Positions 10,062-22,069 of a stretch of 64,000 bases of DNA are shown one piece after another. This DNA is from Oxytricha trifallax (taxonomy: Eukaryota > Ciliophora > Spirotrichea > Sporadotrichida > Oxytrichidae): positions 1-64,000 of the forward strand of contig ARYC01003178.1 of assembly GCA_000711775.1 (NCBI GenBank). The letters run 5' to 3'. The translations under genes and the position numbers were made by a program. Within the stretch, counting starts at the first letter, position 1; each line of letters starts with the position of its first letter. A model generated the notes under the pieces. That model saw nothing but the letters and a program-made list of their open reading frames with translations. It ran no database searches and had not been told where the DNA came from.

Positions 10062-11555
10062 TTACAAATAACTGGACAGGCAGCTGTTTACCATACTAAG
10101 ATTATCAGAGGAATACATTTGCTGATGACGCCAGGTAGTTGGAATATTCAAAATCACTTGACCCTCAGAATTCTCAAATGTCATCAAACTCAAGTGATTG
10201 AGTGCAGCAGTGAGTGCCCTAATGTATGCGACCTTAAGCCAACGCATGTCAAGTTATTGAAGCTGGGTGGCCAACTCAAGGATGAGAGTTTCTGTGCGGT
10301 TACTATAAGGCTTTAAGCTGTCAAATAGACTTACTAGTTGGTGGTCGAAGCACTTGTAATACTAAAGTGCCTGCCTTTTATGTACCTGAAGACCTGTTCA
10401 ATCGGGGCCATCTCGAACTGATATGGTCCCAGGAAAAGCACTGGAAGCTTGAGTCGCTCAAGCCAGTCGAGCGTCAATTTGCTCTTATGATATGAGGCGT
10501 TATCAATAACAATGAGGCACCTCTCCCTCCAGTCTCGATCTTGCTCATTCAGGTGCTCAACAAGCTTCCCAATGAACAGCAGGAAAGTGATGCTCTTATT
10601 GGTGCCATGATTAATCGTACTGAGAAGGCGGCCATCACTAAAAGCCGCGCTAATGAGACTAACTTAGCTGAATCGCTGCTTGCAGGTCACGATGTTGCGG
10701 TTGGACTTTCCAATCCAGGAGTAGTTCCTGTTGTCGCTGCTCTGGAGAATGGCTTCGTCGACATTGATGAATACCTTGCCACTATGGAAGTGGTGAATGA
10801 ACTCAGCGGCAGCATACTAGCGGCTGAGCTTGCTGAGAATGCTATTGTGCTAAGAAGAGAGCTGGCCCACCTTACGATAAGTCATGCGAAAGTCATCCTT
10901 CAGATACTTAATGATCCGCTGTCTCGACAACACTATGCCTCTCTCCCTTAGCAAGTGACTTGACCTCACTCGATGTGATTATGCTCATGGGATTGTGAAG
11001 AAATACACCAATCTCGCTAATAGTCCTGCCACCCATTCTGTGTGGCCGCGACCCCCTCCCCATAGTGAAGAACTAGATTAACCCCTACTACGTTGATACA
11101 TCAAGTAGTTTCCTCACCTTGTAGCAACTGAGTCCCAGCATATTTGAGATTTGGAGCACGCTCCTGCCTTGCTTGTGATAGAGCTCATCGCAAGAGCGCT
11201 TGAGTTGACAGCATTGAGCTTCAGACCCATGTCTATAGCTAGAATTGCCTTGTGAATGAAACTCACTTGGGCTTCCCTGCGGCGAACCATTAGCTAAGTC
11301 ATTCCATGTGATGCTGCAATTCAGAGTGTCTTATCTAGGAATCATCACTGAGGAGCTGGAGTTCTCTTAAATCATGCTTACTCTACTACTGCCTTGTAAA
11401 CCCAGATTCTAGAAGCCGTCGAAAATCTCAAGGGCCTAGAAAGCGATGCTCTTTACCTATTCTGGGTCGAGGACTGAATCCATCTGGGGATCTTCTCGGA
11501 GGCAGGTGCTCACAAACTTCTTGGAGTCCACCACCGTCGCTCTAATCTCGAGCAT
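10062..11555 (-). pseudogene. Gene 2 copy A: DDE transposase (Tc1/mariner superfamily)
   Basis: The minus-strand frame begins at ATG 11555 (MLEIRATVVDSKKF). It contains a helix-turn-helix (GRSVLQISNMLGLSCYKV) and a catalytic core with VFINVDEAIL (Asp), CLIVIDNASYHKS (Asp) and LGPYQFEMAPIEQVF (Glu), a textbook DDE_3-type arrangement. The C-terminal helix with MRWLKVAYIRALTAALNH matches copy B. Frameshifts lie near 10945 and 10325. Comparison with copy B suggests the original N-terminus extended upstream toward 11990. It is more diverged from the TBE transposase than the two TBE copies are from each other, so it defines a separate lineage. Cut-and-paste transposase activity follows from the fold; this copy looks dead. 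Confidence 0.88.
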
Positions 11556-12033
11556 AGAATGTTCTGACTCCAATCGTTACAGTCGCTCTCAATGTCCTCA
11601 GGAGTCCAGCAAGAAATACTAACTGGTGACTCCTGCAGAATGCCGCTGGTAACTAATTCAGAGCTAATGAATTAATTTGGCCCACTCCTCTGCATAGAGC
11701 AATGGCCTCTAGTAATCTTGGTGGATTTTAAATCAAATCTCCCTGAATCCATCGAATAAGGAAAGTATGAGTCGATGCGGCTCCTACATATGTTTCGGTT
11801 CATGAGTCCGCTTGGCTCAATAAATCCTGAGTTTATTCAATTAGATAAGGCACTAAACTCTTATGCCAAAGCACCAAACTCTTGTGCTTCCGCCTTAGTG
11901 AAATTCATACCACTCTAGTGCTAAAGTGTACCAGAGTAAACCCTTCTAAATCAGGATTCTTGGCACCCTAGTCTATGACAGTCGAGCTAGTCTCTCTGTC
12001 AACTGCAATGATTTAGATTAAAATCATTAAGTT

Positions 12034-12868
12034 ATGGAAGATAATGCTTAACAGTAGCAACTGGACTATCACGAGATCTCTTCAAAAGTCCAGAGCAAGC
12101 GTGACTTATACAACTTTATGGCAATTGAATGCTAAGCTCACATCCCTCGATACAAGCAGCTCAACTCCTATTTCCTGTCTTAAATACTAAAGGGCGAGAA
12201 GAAGGCAAGCTTCCAATTACGAGTCTTACTGTTATATAGTACATCAGGCGTGATCAAGTGAAGGTATCATGCATCCCAATGCTGGCAGGGTTGGCTGTTT
12301 CTAACCTATTAGACTTTGCTGTGCAAAATGCTGAGCCTCTGGAGTACCTTCCAGATTAAAGAGATTGGAATCGCATGGACCGCTAGTGGTTGGGAGACAT
12401 ATTGTACACAATGAGGCAAGAAGAGCTTTAGGGAATGATTCGTGAGGCTCAAAATCAATCAGCCCAAAAGCAGCAGTAGAGTCAGGGGGACATCAGTGCA
12501 GATTCGGTCAGAGTTCCAGGAGGCATTCCAGCGCTGTGTACATTTCAAGCGTAAGTTTTACTTAATATTCAATACCTTCTGAAGCTCACAAAGGCAAGGC
12601 CATTTCGATGCTTAAGGCAAATGCTAAGCGACGGCGCAGCAGGCAAGAATGCGAGGAGACAAAGGATGAGGAGCTAATGCTGAGAGCAGACAAGCATCAG
12701 TACATGCTAGAGGTGAAGCGGTTGAAATCTGAATATAGTCAGCTTGCCCAAATGCAAAGACCTTAGTAGAATGCCAACCAGAGGACAGATCAACATCCCA
12801 AGCCTCTTAACATTGGCTCAGCTCCTTTTGGCTCACAGAGCTTGAATCAAGCGCACTTCAATATATGA
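12034..12868 (+). pseudogene. Gene 3 copy A: unknown protein with basic/coiled-coil tail
   Basis: Starts at ATG 12034 (MEDNAQQQQLDYHE) and diverges from the transposase across a short spacer. Conserved with copy B are the blocks SKRDLY, SYFLSQILKG, YIRRDQVKV, LPDQ and the tail LRADKHQYMLEVKRLK (copy B: LRAEKHEYMLQVKRMK). The tail is charged and helix-forming, probably coiled coil. The frame shifts near 12235 and again near 12550, where GTAAGT in both copies might mark an intron donor. No enzyme motif is visible. Conservation of position and sequence between two transposon copies argues for a real element-encoded protein, possibly a DNA-binding accessory factor (inference). Confidence 0.65.
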
Positions 12869-13288
12869 GGTTCTAATAAATGCAGTAGGGCGTTTCGATG
12901 AGTGAGCTCAAAATCTTATTGCTTGAGGGTTGCTCCAACTCTTAGGAGCTGATAGTTAACTAATGCTGGAATCGAGTGTCCCGAAGGTCAAGGTACACTG
13001 AAGAATGCTGCAAGATATCTCAATGGCCTTTAAGATAATGAGAGCTCATAGCATAGCGATGACTTTGAGCGAATGCAGTGTGCCCTCTTTGTAGTTCATC
13101 TAATGTTACGCCACTAATTGTATGTAGAGAGTCTTGGCTTGTAGAGTTGAGAGTGAATATTTTATTAGTATGTTTATTTGGCCCTTAAGAAGTATTAGTT
13201 ATTAAGCAGTTGCACTGTTGTGAAGTTGAATTAAAGTATTAAGCGAGTATTAGTAGTTAGGCGAGTGTTGATAAATATGTATTACGGT

Positions 13289-15848
13289 TCAGTATAGTGC
13301 TGTAGTTATCTCACTCACTTCCTTAATCTAGTGAGTAGTATATTGTGGCTCGTTATTGAGCTCATGATTGAATTCAGCAGGCGATTAGGACGGAACAGCA
13401 TGATTGAAATCATCGTCCTCTGTTGCTTAGCTTAGTGAATGATTAAGCTGCTCGAGTCTGGTGTTCGAGTGGCGTTTTAAGTTATTACTCTGATGAGAAG
13501 GAACATCAGGCTGTTGGTCATGGGATACTTCCAATGTATGAGAAGCTGCTCTATCGGCAGGGCCTCTCTAGGTGATAGCAGCTTATACTTTAGTTGCCTT
13601 TTATGTGGGATGTGAGCTTGTCTTGTACTGCACCCTGAGATGCCGATCGAACACTATTTCTTTAGCGTCACCCAAATCAATCACGAATGCTCTGCTCTTA
13701 ACAATTTCGTGGATATTGCTTTGCCCGAGCAAGTCCACGTTCACTTGGAAATTGCTCACTCTGTATGCGTCTCTGATTGAGAGGAGCTCCTAAGGCAGAT
13801 CCTCTTGCTCTATCAACACTTGCGAAAGGCGATAGAGATTTATCTTGCAGTTGCCCAGCACCCATCGACCTTGGCGTAGGAGCATTTCCAGGCACTCAAT
13901 GTATTCTTCCAGTCTCTTATTAGTCCTCCATTATCTGAACTCGGCATGCCGCTTGCTATAGCTTGCTTGACTAATTTTCCTTTGCTTGATCTGTTGCATG
14001 GTCTTCAAGGAGTTTACGAGAATCATCTCAAGGCATAATGATGGCACTACATCCAGATCCAAGGGGGCTGAAGCATCTCACACATTAGCTTCTCAACTAT
14101 ATCAATTGCTAAGCTGAGGGAGCTCATCATGCTGGTTTATTAAGCTATCATCTCGCGAACAGTCGTTCTGTGCTACTTCCTTGTATTAGTCTTTGAGGCC
14201 ACATTCTTTAGAGTCATCTCCTTGCTTGAGATTTATTTGCGCTCTTCTGCATTAACGAGCTGATGAAGATCAAGCACGGCCCACTCTTCAGGCAGACTCT
14301 CCCTCTCGAATATCGTTTGGCAGCTGTCGTGCTTTTTGTACTTGAGCAGTTGCCTCCATTCCTTCACCAGACCCTGAATAATCGAAGCCAATTGGAGCTT
14401 CCAAGGATTCTCTGCGTCTCCCACTTTAGTGAAAGCAATATGATTCTTTGCCAACTTGGTAAGGCTCACTCGCAATCGATTCGTCTCAACGAGGATGTAG
14501 CTTAAGTGTTTGGCATACACGAGCTACTCGTCCTCTAATGCGATAAGTAAATCACTTGAACAAGTTGTTGCAGGACCGTTTTCGAGCTCGGGCTCTTGGG
14601 AAATCTCTAAGATTTACGTCGAAGGCTGAATGCTATCTAAAGCATCTCGGTGACAAATCTCCATTGAAGATCCATTCTATTCTTATTTAGTGACAGAGTT
14701 AAGTTTCCTGGAACCAAGATATTATCTTGAACGCTTCTTAGTTTAGTTCGATAGCACGCCATAGCCGACATAAAGCTGCTTCGTAGCCTCCTAATCTCGC
14801 ATTCTGTTTTGAATACTTTAAGGTCGAGTCGAAGGGCCTTAGTAAATCTTTCTGGCCTTATCCACCAGCTTCAGAGTGCGTAGTCGGGGCTTCCAAGTTT
14901 ACACATAGCTCTCATAGGATGCCAGTAGAAATCGTGAGGGGACCACTGTTGAATGCTTCGCTATTACTGCCGAGACTTGGTTGAGTATTTACGTTGCCAC
15001 GCATAGAAACTAGCTGGGCTCCTCCTTCAATCGACAGCAGGTGGTGTGGTTCTTGAATGGCTTCTGCTGGAATGCTCGCATCCTTCGAAAGACTGGGACG
15101 CAATGATGGCCTTCGCTATTGATCTGGCTGGTGAGGGAAGCACTACTGAATGCGACGGTCTTCATCACACTTGCTATCGCGTCGCTCTAGTTTGCCTTCG
15201 TGTAGTATTCGTCTTGTTCATACTTGAATAGGGTGTTGATCGCTCTCTACAGGGACCTATCCAATCTTTTCTTTTCATTGTCTTGTTTTGTATATAGTCC
15301 ACTCAGATAGTCATAATTTTAGTTTTATTGTTTAATAGGTGCAGGCAACTAAGGCAGCAAATGTGAGAGTTAAGGCTTTGTTGCCATTGCTTCTTTAAAT
15401 GTTTATTGTTTGTTTTCTTAGTGATTAGTGGGGCTCAGCTATTGCTCAATATATGACTCCCATCCAGACATTCATTGGCTTAAATGGCTTGGCGGCTCTG
15501 AGCCAACGGTATCTGGACAGCAGGCGTTCTTGAGATAATTGCTGGGACTCGCCCCTGATCGCTTAACGTAAGTAATAGGTTACGTTGTGCTCCTTCCCTA
15601 AATCTCGCTATCAATTACTATTGTTTAAGCTTACCTTGTGAGAGGAGGCGAAGCATCTAAAGTAGGATCCAAGAAGTCACCCATGTTTTGGTAATGAGTC
15701 GAATCATCATGAGAGCCTCCAATATGGCGCCCGCCATCTTCCCTCCCCATTTTCACAGTTGCATGCAAGGCCTCGTCCACTAGTGTCGAATAGGAGAGCG
15801 TGGAGCGCGTGCCGAGAATGCTACTCACCACGTGTCAGAGGGCCCCAT
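13289..15848 (-). pseudogene. Gene 4 copy A: large unknown protein (~850 codons), frameshifted
   Basis: A minus-strand coding region from near ATG 15848 to TGA 13289-13291. Segments in several frames match copy B. They include NRLRVSLTKLAKNH and KEWRQLLKYKKHDS (14233-14520), and a long C-terminal frame of about 200 codons with ELLSIRDAYRVSNFQVNVDL and HEIVKSRAFVIDLGD. Its last ~90 residues are Ser/Gln/His-rich and probably disordered. The middle is mostly helical with many Leu and Lys. I recognise no domain. Its size and conserved place in the element suggest a structural or accessory role in transposition, which is inference only. Confidence 0.6.
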
Positions 15849-16097
15849 GACTTTTATTCGCTATCTAAATGTTGCTGATGAGAATGTTTAGGCGCTGTTT
15901 GAAAGATGTCTTTGTTAGCAGGGGGTCGTCAAACTCAAGATGGTCAAGCAGCAGATCCTCTGAGGGGTCCTCCAGCAGCTATGGGTCGTCTTGCTGGCTG
16001 AGCGGGGCGTTAGAATTAAGGAGCAGTAGGTTCATATGTTGGATTCGTGGGGTTGTTAGAGATTCTAAAGTAATATTATAGGGGTTTGAGGATTTAT

Positions 16098-16240
16098 AAT
16101 AATTAAATAGGAGATCTCGTCATTTTGGTAGCTTTAGTAGAATAGAACCTCTACTACTACTACTATACTACTACTACTACTACTACTACAGGACCCTCTA
16201 ATAAAATACTAAAGCTACCAAATCGATAATTATTATAATT
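16098..16240. repeat. Short palindrome with a (CTA)n core
   Basis: TTGGTAGCTTTAGTA at about 16127 is matched by the complementary TACTAAAGCTACCAAA at about 16208. The arms extend to TTATAATAATTA on both sides. Between them is a (CTA)n microsatellite at about 16149-16192. It lies just outside the composition break that ends copy A of the large transposon, so it may be a small hairpin insert or a remnant of that element's end. Confidence 0.55.
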
Positions 16241-16244
16241 CAAA

Positions 16245-18160
16245 CTTAATTAATTTAATACGTCACCCAAATCTTGTAAATATCAGCATTGGGATTTTAC
16301 CTATTATCTAGATATTATACTTTTTTCATCCATTAAAACTAAGTTATTTTAAGCTATTTATCTTATTATAAATTTTTTAGAATAATTTTTTATGCTTATT
16401 TAATATGATATATATTTATTTAATTTTGTCTTAATTTTCAGATATATATTATTTTTCTTTTAATTAATCAGCAAATTATATAGCTTAATCTTTATTAATT
16501 TCTAAAATAATTGGATTATAGAACTTTATCTCAACATAAAATTCTTCAAGACAAATGATAGCAAATTGATATAAATAACAATTATAATTTTATGTTCCAT
16601 AATTTTCTGCGAATAAACTTATAATTAAGGGGATTAATTTTGCATTATAAAGGAAAATGTATATAGTTTAATAAAAATCTAGACATAAAACTGCCATTTT
16701 TACTTTAAACATTTAAAATTTTTGTCATGTGCCTAATAAAATATTATTAATTTGATACTCTTCACTTATTAATCTTAATTTATTAGTAATATTATAGTAA
16801 GTGCAACTTGGGCAATAAACCATCAATTTATTTAATAGCCCTAAAATAAAACTATTGATTATTAGAAGTTTAATTTTAATATTATAAATTAAACAATTCA
16901 GGAATTACAAGCATTGACAAATAGGTTTATTAAAATTATAATAAAATAGCTTTATATTTTATTCAAAGTAATTGCATGAAAATATCTGTAATTATTTAAT
17001 AACTTTGAATAATTCTCAAATTTAATAAATTAATCTTGATTTTATTTAAGTTTTGATTTTTATTAAAATGTAATTAATTCCTCGTGTAGGAAAATATGAT
17101 ATATTATATTAAAGTTATAAATTTTAAATATAATTAAATCGAATATTAAGCCATTCATTCAGTATTAAGAGATTATCCTATTGATTTTATTGGCTAATGC
17201 TAAAGTAAGTTTCATTTTCGATACAATTTTTTTGAGAGGAAATGGCTTTGAAGTATCTAAGTAATAATATTATCTTTTATCTAATTATAGTGAGTCGTTT
17301 TTATATATGTTACTTATTCGGCTCTTTTATTTTTAATTATCTATCTCGGTTTTTGTTTTTGCTACTATCGATCATAAATCTTTAAAATATAAATGTGGTT
17401 TAAATTGATAAATAAACGTGATAAAATTTAAAGTTAGTGAATCTACTTTAAAATGGGTACAAATATCTCAAGACAATAGTAAAATCTCTATGTAAATTTA
17501 GCATGTTAATGTTCTATTCTCTAAGTAAGTATGGATTTTCTTATACTTAATTATTAAAATATATGTCTTCAATACTTAATATTTATTTTTGCTTGATAAT
17601 TTTTGAAAAGCAAATTTAAATTTAGGTTTGACGAAATGCGAATTATAAAGTTTGAAAGATATTTCACTTGAAACATTAAGATTCTCATCTTGCTGATTTA
17701 ATAATTAAATAACTCATGAGAGGTGTCTTCATAGAATCAGAAATTATTTGAAAAATAAATAAATAAAATATTTATCGTAATATATAAATAGCACTTTATT
17801 CACAAATGATAAGCATCCTTTTTATGCTCTTATTTATTTCATTTTCCGATAATTAGATTAAATTTAGTTTTAATATATTAAAATATATGCAGTTTTTTGT
17901 ATTTGTGTTAAAATAATTTCCAAATCTTTTCTATTTTATCGATATTATTAATACTATTAAACGAGTATATAATTTATCAATCTAGAAATCGCTGTTTTAT
18001 ATATTTTTTGAGAATATTACATAAAATTTCCTCTTTCAATGTTATCATTAATTAATCATAAAAAATTCTTTATATTTGAATGATATTCCTCCTAAATCTT
18101 TCAAAAAGCAAAGTAAAACAAAATTGCTGAATTAAAAATTAAAAATTTTACTAGCTTGTT
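16245..18160. other. AT-rich DNA without a supportable gene
   Basis: About 1.9 kb of extremely AT-rich sequence. All open frames are short and biased to Ile/Lys/Asn/Leu. I see no RNA gene, long inverted repeat or transposon motif. Confidence 0.5.
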
Positions 18161-18578
18161 ATTGTAGGAATACATTCGATTTGGGAAAATGAATTAAAAT
18201 TAAAATTAATTAATTATTAATTACCTTCAGTTATGTTTTTGGAAAATGTCTGCAAACCATGACAATATTATACTCTCTGGATAGCGCATTAAAAATGAGA
18301 CGGTGGTTGTTATTGCTATAATGAATTTATCTCATCGCCCAAGCGAGAAAAACCCATTATACTATTTTTGGGAGTTAGCTCAAAATCAAAATATCTCGCT
18401 TCCTGGGATGATTCAGGAATATTGCCAATAATAAAGTCCAGCTAAAATTGCGGGATCTACCGTAGAATCCATTTATTTTTGAATTTTAAGTCACTTTGGA
18501 TTTGATAACTGCCATGATTTTAATATTTAATTAATTTAATTTAAATTCATTTTCCCAAATCGAATGTATTCCTACAAT
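18161..18578 (+). mobile_element. MITE-like element, ATTGTAGGAATACATT family, copy 1
   Basis: Terminal inverted repeats of about 36 bp begin ATTGTAGGAATACATTCGAT and end with the complement, flanked by TA-like dinucleotides. The ~420-bp interior is non-coding and includes ATTGCCAATAATAAAGTCCA and a CTCGCTT..GCGAGA segment. The same sequence recurs inverted at 33121-33534, and a diverged, almost fully palindromic relative lies at 49938-50356. No ORF; it would need a transposase supplied in trans. TA flanks suit Tc1/mariner-type mobilisation (inference). Confidence 0.85.
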
Positions 18579-19505
18579 ATTATAAATTATGTATATCTTT
18601 CACAAAATGTATCTATTTTAGTGACAGATCTGTATAGTACACTTAAAGGAATTATTGATAAAGATTTTAAAAGTCATAAATTTAGAAAAATGTGATAATT
18701 TTAGTAAAGAAAAAGATTTAAATGATCCTATAGGTTCAGGTAGTATTATAAAATAAGTAGATACTTATGATACTTATGATGCTGGCTGGCCTTTATGATG
18801 GTGATCTCTTGGTTCTTAGATAGTGATTGTGATATTCTTCTGGTTTTAAGGCAATAGTTTTGATGATTTTCCTATTAATTCTTAATTTTCAAATTAACAA
18901 TAATGCAATACTTTATGAATATTTATTCAGTTTATATTTTAGCTAAACTTTGAGTAAATCCTATCGTCCTCAATAAATGCATTTATCTTTGATACCTTAT
19001 AAAGTTAAGTAACTTAGTAATTTCATTTTAATAATGTCATTATTGCTAATCATTTACAAAAATTATTAATTTAAATTTTACTGCTACCCGAACATATTTC
19101 TTTTTATTTTCAATTTACAGTCTATTTTATAGGATTCGTCTTCCATTGATGTTTGCAATTATATTAACTATTTCTAGTTTAATCTATAATTTGAATATAT
19201 CATAATTTTATTAATAATTAACTAATTATTAAGATAATTTTCTAATTTTTTCATATTTATATTTAAATACATATTTTATTCAAAGCAATGTAAAATTATT
19301 TATAGCGATTGCTTTTCTTAATTTCTTATTCAAAGAGTTCTCTTATTTCATGTTATTGAAGTTGAAATGAATTTTATGATAGCCCATTGTTTTAATGATA
19401 AAATACGGTATTGCTTTTTGGAGTATGATTTGAGAATTAAAAAACAGCTTATAATACATAAAAATATTTAAAGTAATAATATTAGAATGTTGAAATCGAT
19501 TAAAC

Positions 19506-19560
<55 letters not shown>

Positions 19561-19698
19561 ATATTATTTAAACTCTTTTAAGAATAATATGATCTAATAA
19601 TTATCATATTTCTTGATCATGATTCTTATAGCTTGAACGAAATTGCTGAGTCAAATGCAGTACCTTGCTTGATTTCTTGTTGGCTTTTGTTCGACTAT
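18579..19698. other. AT-rich DNA, no gene seen
   Basis: AT-rich sequence with a (TTA)n microsatellite at 19508-19558. Nothing else is supportable. Confidence 0.45.
19508..19558 (+). repeat. (TTA)n microsatellite
   Basis: About 17 uninterrupted TTA units. Confidence 0.95.
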
Positions 19699-19902
19699 TC
19701 ACCAGTTATTGATCCTATCCGATTTCACAATATCTACTGCATATTATAATTAAGAAGCACTTGGACTTAAAGAGTTTATTCTCTATGAAACTACTTTTGA
19801 TCTTATGAGGAGGCTCGAAAATTCAATTGCCTTGTTTTGGGGTTTGTTTATAAAGCTAAGAACTTTCATTGAAGTTGAACCCTGCTGTTGCTGTTATCTC
19901 AT
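19699..19902 (-). CDS. Short coding-like island (67 residues)
   Basis: The minus-strand frame from ATG 19902 (MRQQQQQGSTSMKVLS) to TGA 19699-19701 lies in a patch with more G+C and a more balanced residue composition than its surroundings. Its start is Gln-rich through TAA/CAG codons. No family is recognised and there is no second copy in the window. It could be a macronuclear-destined segment or a remnant gene; a chance frame is possible because stops are rare in this code. Confidence 0.3.
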
Positions 19903-21356
19903 TATAAAATAGTAGCGCTAATAGAATATCTGAAATTCTCAGCCAAAATTCTAAAGAATTAGCTCATTTAATAATTAGATATTAATGGATTAATACTTAT
20001 TAATTGTTAGAAGTGGTGTTGTTGAATTGTCTTTTTGCTTTAAACAACAGCCATTTAAGTGATAAGACTATTGATGTTGCTTTATTAATACAAAGTATAA
20101 ATGATTTGGACATCATATTCATTTTAAATATAAATATTCTTTATATATCAATATGACAATATTTATTATATTTAAATATAGTATTAAGCATCAAATTTTT
20201 CCGATAAAATCAATTTGAGAGTGATAATATATTCAAAATTTCTGTTTAAAAGCGAAGAATTAATATTTATTTTTAATTAAATTTCAAAATATTGGTTTTT
20301 TATTCTGTATATTTTAACGTTTTGTTTCATCCTTGAAGATAAATTATTGGAGCAATCTTCACTCTTTCATATCAACTTTCCTAAAATCATAAATATCATA
20401 ATTATAAGAGGTTGTGCAACTAACTTCCCATTTTTGCTTCTATTTTGATTGATGAATAATTTAAATACTCATATATCTTTTATATTTACTTATATATTTT
20501 AATTTCTCTTTTAATTACTATTTGTTTTATGAATCTCCAAAAGAGTATAATTTTATAATTTTAATCGAATTTGATGATTATATGCTTTTAAATGAAATAT
20601 AAACATTAATTTTTAGTGAATAAATTCTAGAACAAGCACTTAATATATTTAGCATATAGAACTAAATAGAGAAGTAAATGAACAAAAATATGCAAGTACA
20701 ATAGTGAAACCCCTAAGGAGAAATGAAAGGAATTCCTTCAGAGAGTGAATCAAGCAGCTAAGAACTCTCATTGAGAGTTAAATTGAGAATGAGCTGGTAG
20801 GAATTGTGCTGATAGTATATATTAGCAAGCTTAAAATATGAATTTCAAAATCGTCAGCTGGAAGTATAGCACTCAATATTATTGTAACAGACCAACTACA
20901 TGGTGTAAAACCTAATATTTTAAAGTTACTATGAAAGACCTTTAAAACAAAAATGATTATATTATTGAGTGATATTTTATACGAAAGCACAAGTCTGAGA
21001 TCCTGAACTTATTAATATCTCGTTAGATGTAGTGATTTAAATTGAGTTCTTACAAGAGTAACGAAGATAATAAGTTTATAATTAGTACTTTGAATCGTTT
21101 AGGGATATGATTACGCATATACAAAAATAGGGTTTTTTATGATTAAGATTTAATATGTTTAAAAAAATGATATTAAAATTAAAATAAATTTCTTAGACTT
21201 TATTGCAGGTTAGTTTTTGAGTAAAGTATGTCTAAATTGGGAGAAACTAGGCTCATTCAATAGCCCAACACCAGGTTCTGCCAACCTACCCCGGGCGAAG
21301 TTAGAAGTGATTTAGATTTTTCTATATATTATATTAATATGATTATCAAATTTCTT
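19903..21356. other. AT-rich DNA, no firm gene
   Basis: Mostly AT-rich. A slightly less AT-rich patch at 20700-20950 has short frames on both strands but none convincing. Confidence 0.4.
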
Positions 21357-21434
21357 TATTGTAGGAATAAATTCAAAATTGGGAAATTAATTTAAATTGA
21401 ATTAATTTCTCAAATTTGAATGTATTCCTACAAT
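21357..21434. mobile_element. Minimal ATTGTAGGAATA palindrome
   Basis: A 78-bp near-perfect hairpin: ATTGTAGGAATAAATTCAAA and its complement meet at a TTAATTTAAATTGAATTAA centre. Its ends match the family at 18161-18578, so it looks like an internally deleted copy consisting only of terminal repeats. Confidence 0.75.
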
Positions 21435-21530
21435 ATTGATTGAAAAAATCTATTTTATTGCCCTATTATTAAATCATCCTTGGCCATCCTAAAAGCTAAA
21501 ATACTTGCGAGCATCAAATAATGAAAATGT

Positions 21531-22000
21531 CAAAGGCCTCGGTGAACTACCCCATAAAGAGAAGCGAAAGTCGCAATGCTTGGTACCTATTTCCTCTGGT
21601 GTCGAGAGGATTTCTCTAGCCGATTTCCTCGCAATTTTAGAGATCTTAAGGATTAGATATAGGTAGTAAATCTACTAAGAATCAGGCTAGCCAATCTTAT
21701 TCGAATAGAATGAAGGTTCTCATGGCACCTTTCCAGATTGTAATCAGTTTAGTGTGTTGATGTTGTAGATGATGAATCTATTAGAAAAAATACATGTGAT
21801 AGAACATATCACAATGCAATACATGCAATCTTCAAAACTGAATGCTTTAAGAATTTGAGATGACATTGTATGCCATATCACTAATTAATCAAGGCCCTCC
21901 AAAGCTAGCTACAGTAATTGAGGAAGCACAAACGTTTAATGTAACTGAATCATCAGGATCGAGATATATTAAATCCTCTAATAAAAATCTTGAAGGCTGA
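21531..22000 (+). pseudogene. Unidentified gene fragment in three frames
   Basis: Starts at ATG 21531 (MKMSKASVNYPIKRSESR). The first frame stops at TGA 21758-21760, but coding character passes into another frame (VVDDESIRKNTCDRTYHNAI) and, after about 21862, a third (ISLINQGPPKLATVIEEAQT) ending at TGA 21998-22000. Composition is clearly less AT-rich than the flanks and residue use looks protein-like throughout. I cannot assign a family. Either two indels broke a germline gene, or separate segments need DNA processing to be joined. It starts about 100 bp after the small palindrome. Confidence 0.45.
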
Positions 22001-22069
22001 TGCAGCATTTGTTTCTGAAAGTGTTGAGTTGTAAGTAGTAACAGACAAGCTGATCATATCATTAAACCA

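Larger units (their letters stand above)
7729..16040 (-). mobile_element. Multi-gene Tc1/mariner-type transposon, copy A
   Basis: Four ORFs lie here in the order gene 1 (-), gene 2 DDE transposase (-), gene 3 (+) and gene 4 (-). The same order, strands and sizes recur at 36150-45000 with recognisable protein similarity in all four. Composition is richer in G+C than the flanks and drops sharply at about 16040. I could not identify terminal repeats: the left end is truncated against TBE-A and the right end shows no match to copy B. The boundaries are therefore compositional. All four genes carry frameshifts. I do not recognise this four-gene arrangement as a named element family. Confidence 0.75.

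Noticed and set aside
10541..10951. 136-codon open frame on the plus strand with balanced composition
   Set aside because: It is the antisense shadow of the DDE transposase catalytic core on the minus strand, which has recognisable motifs.
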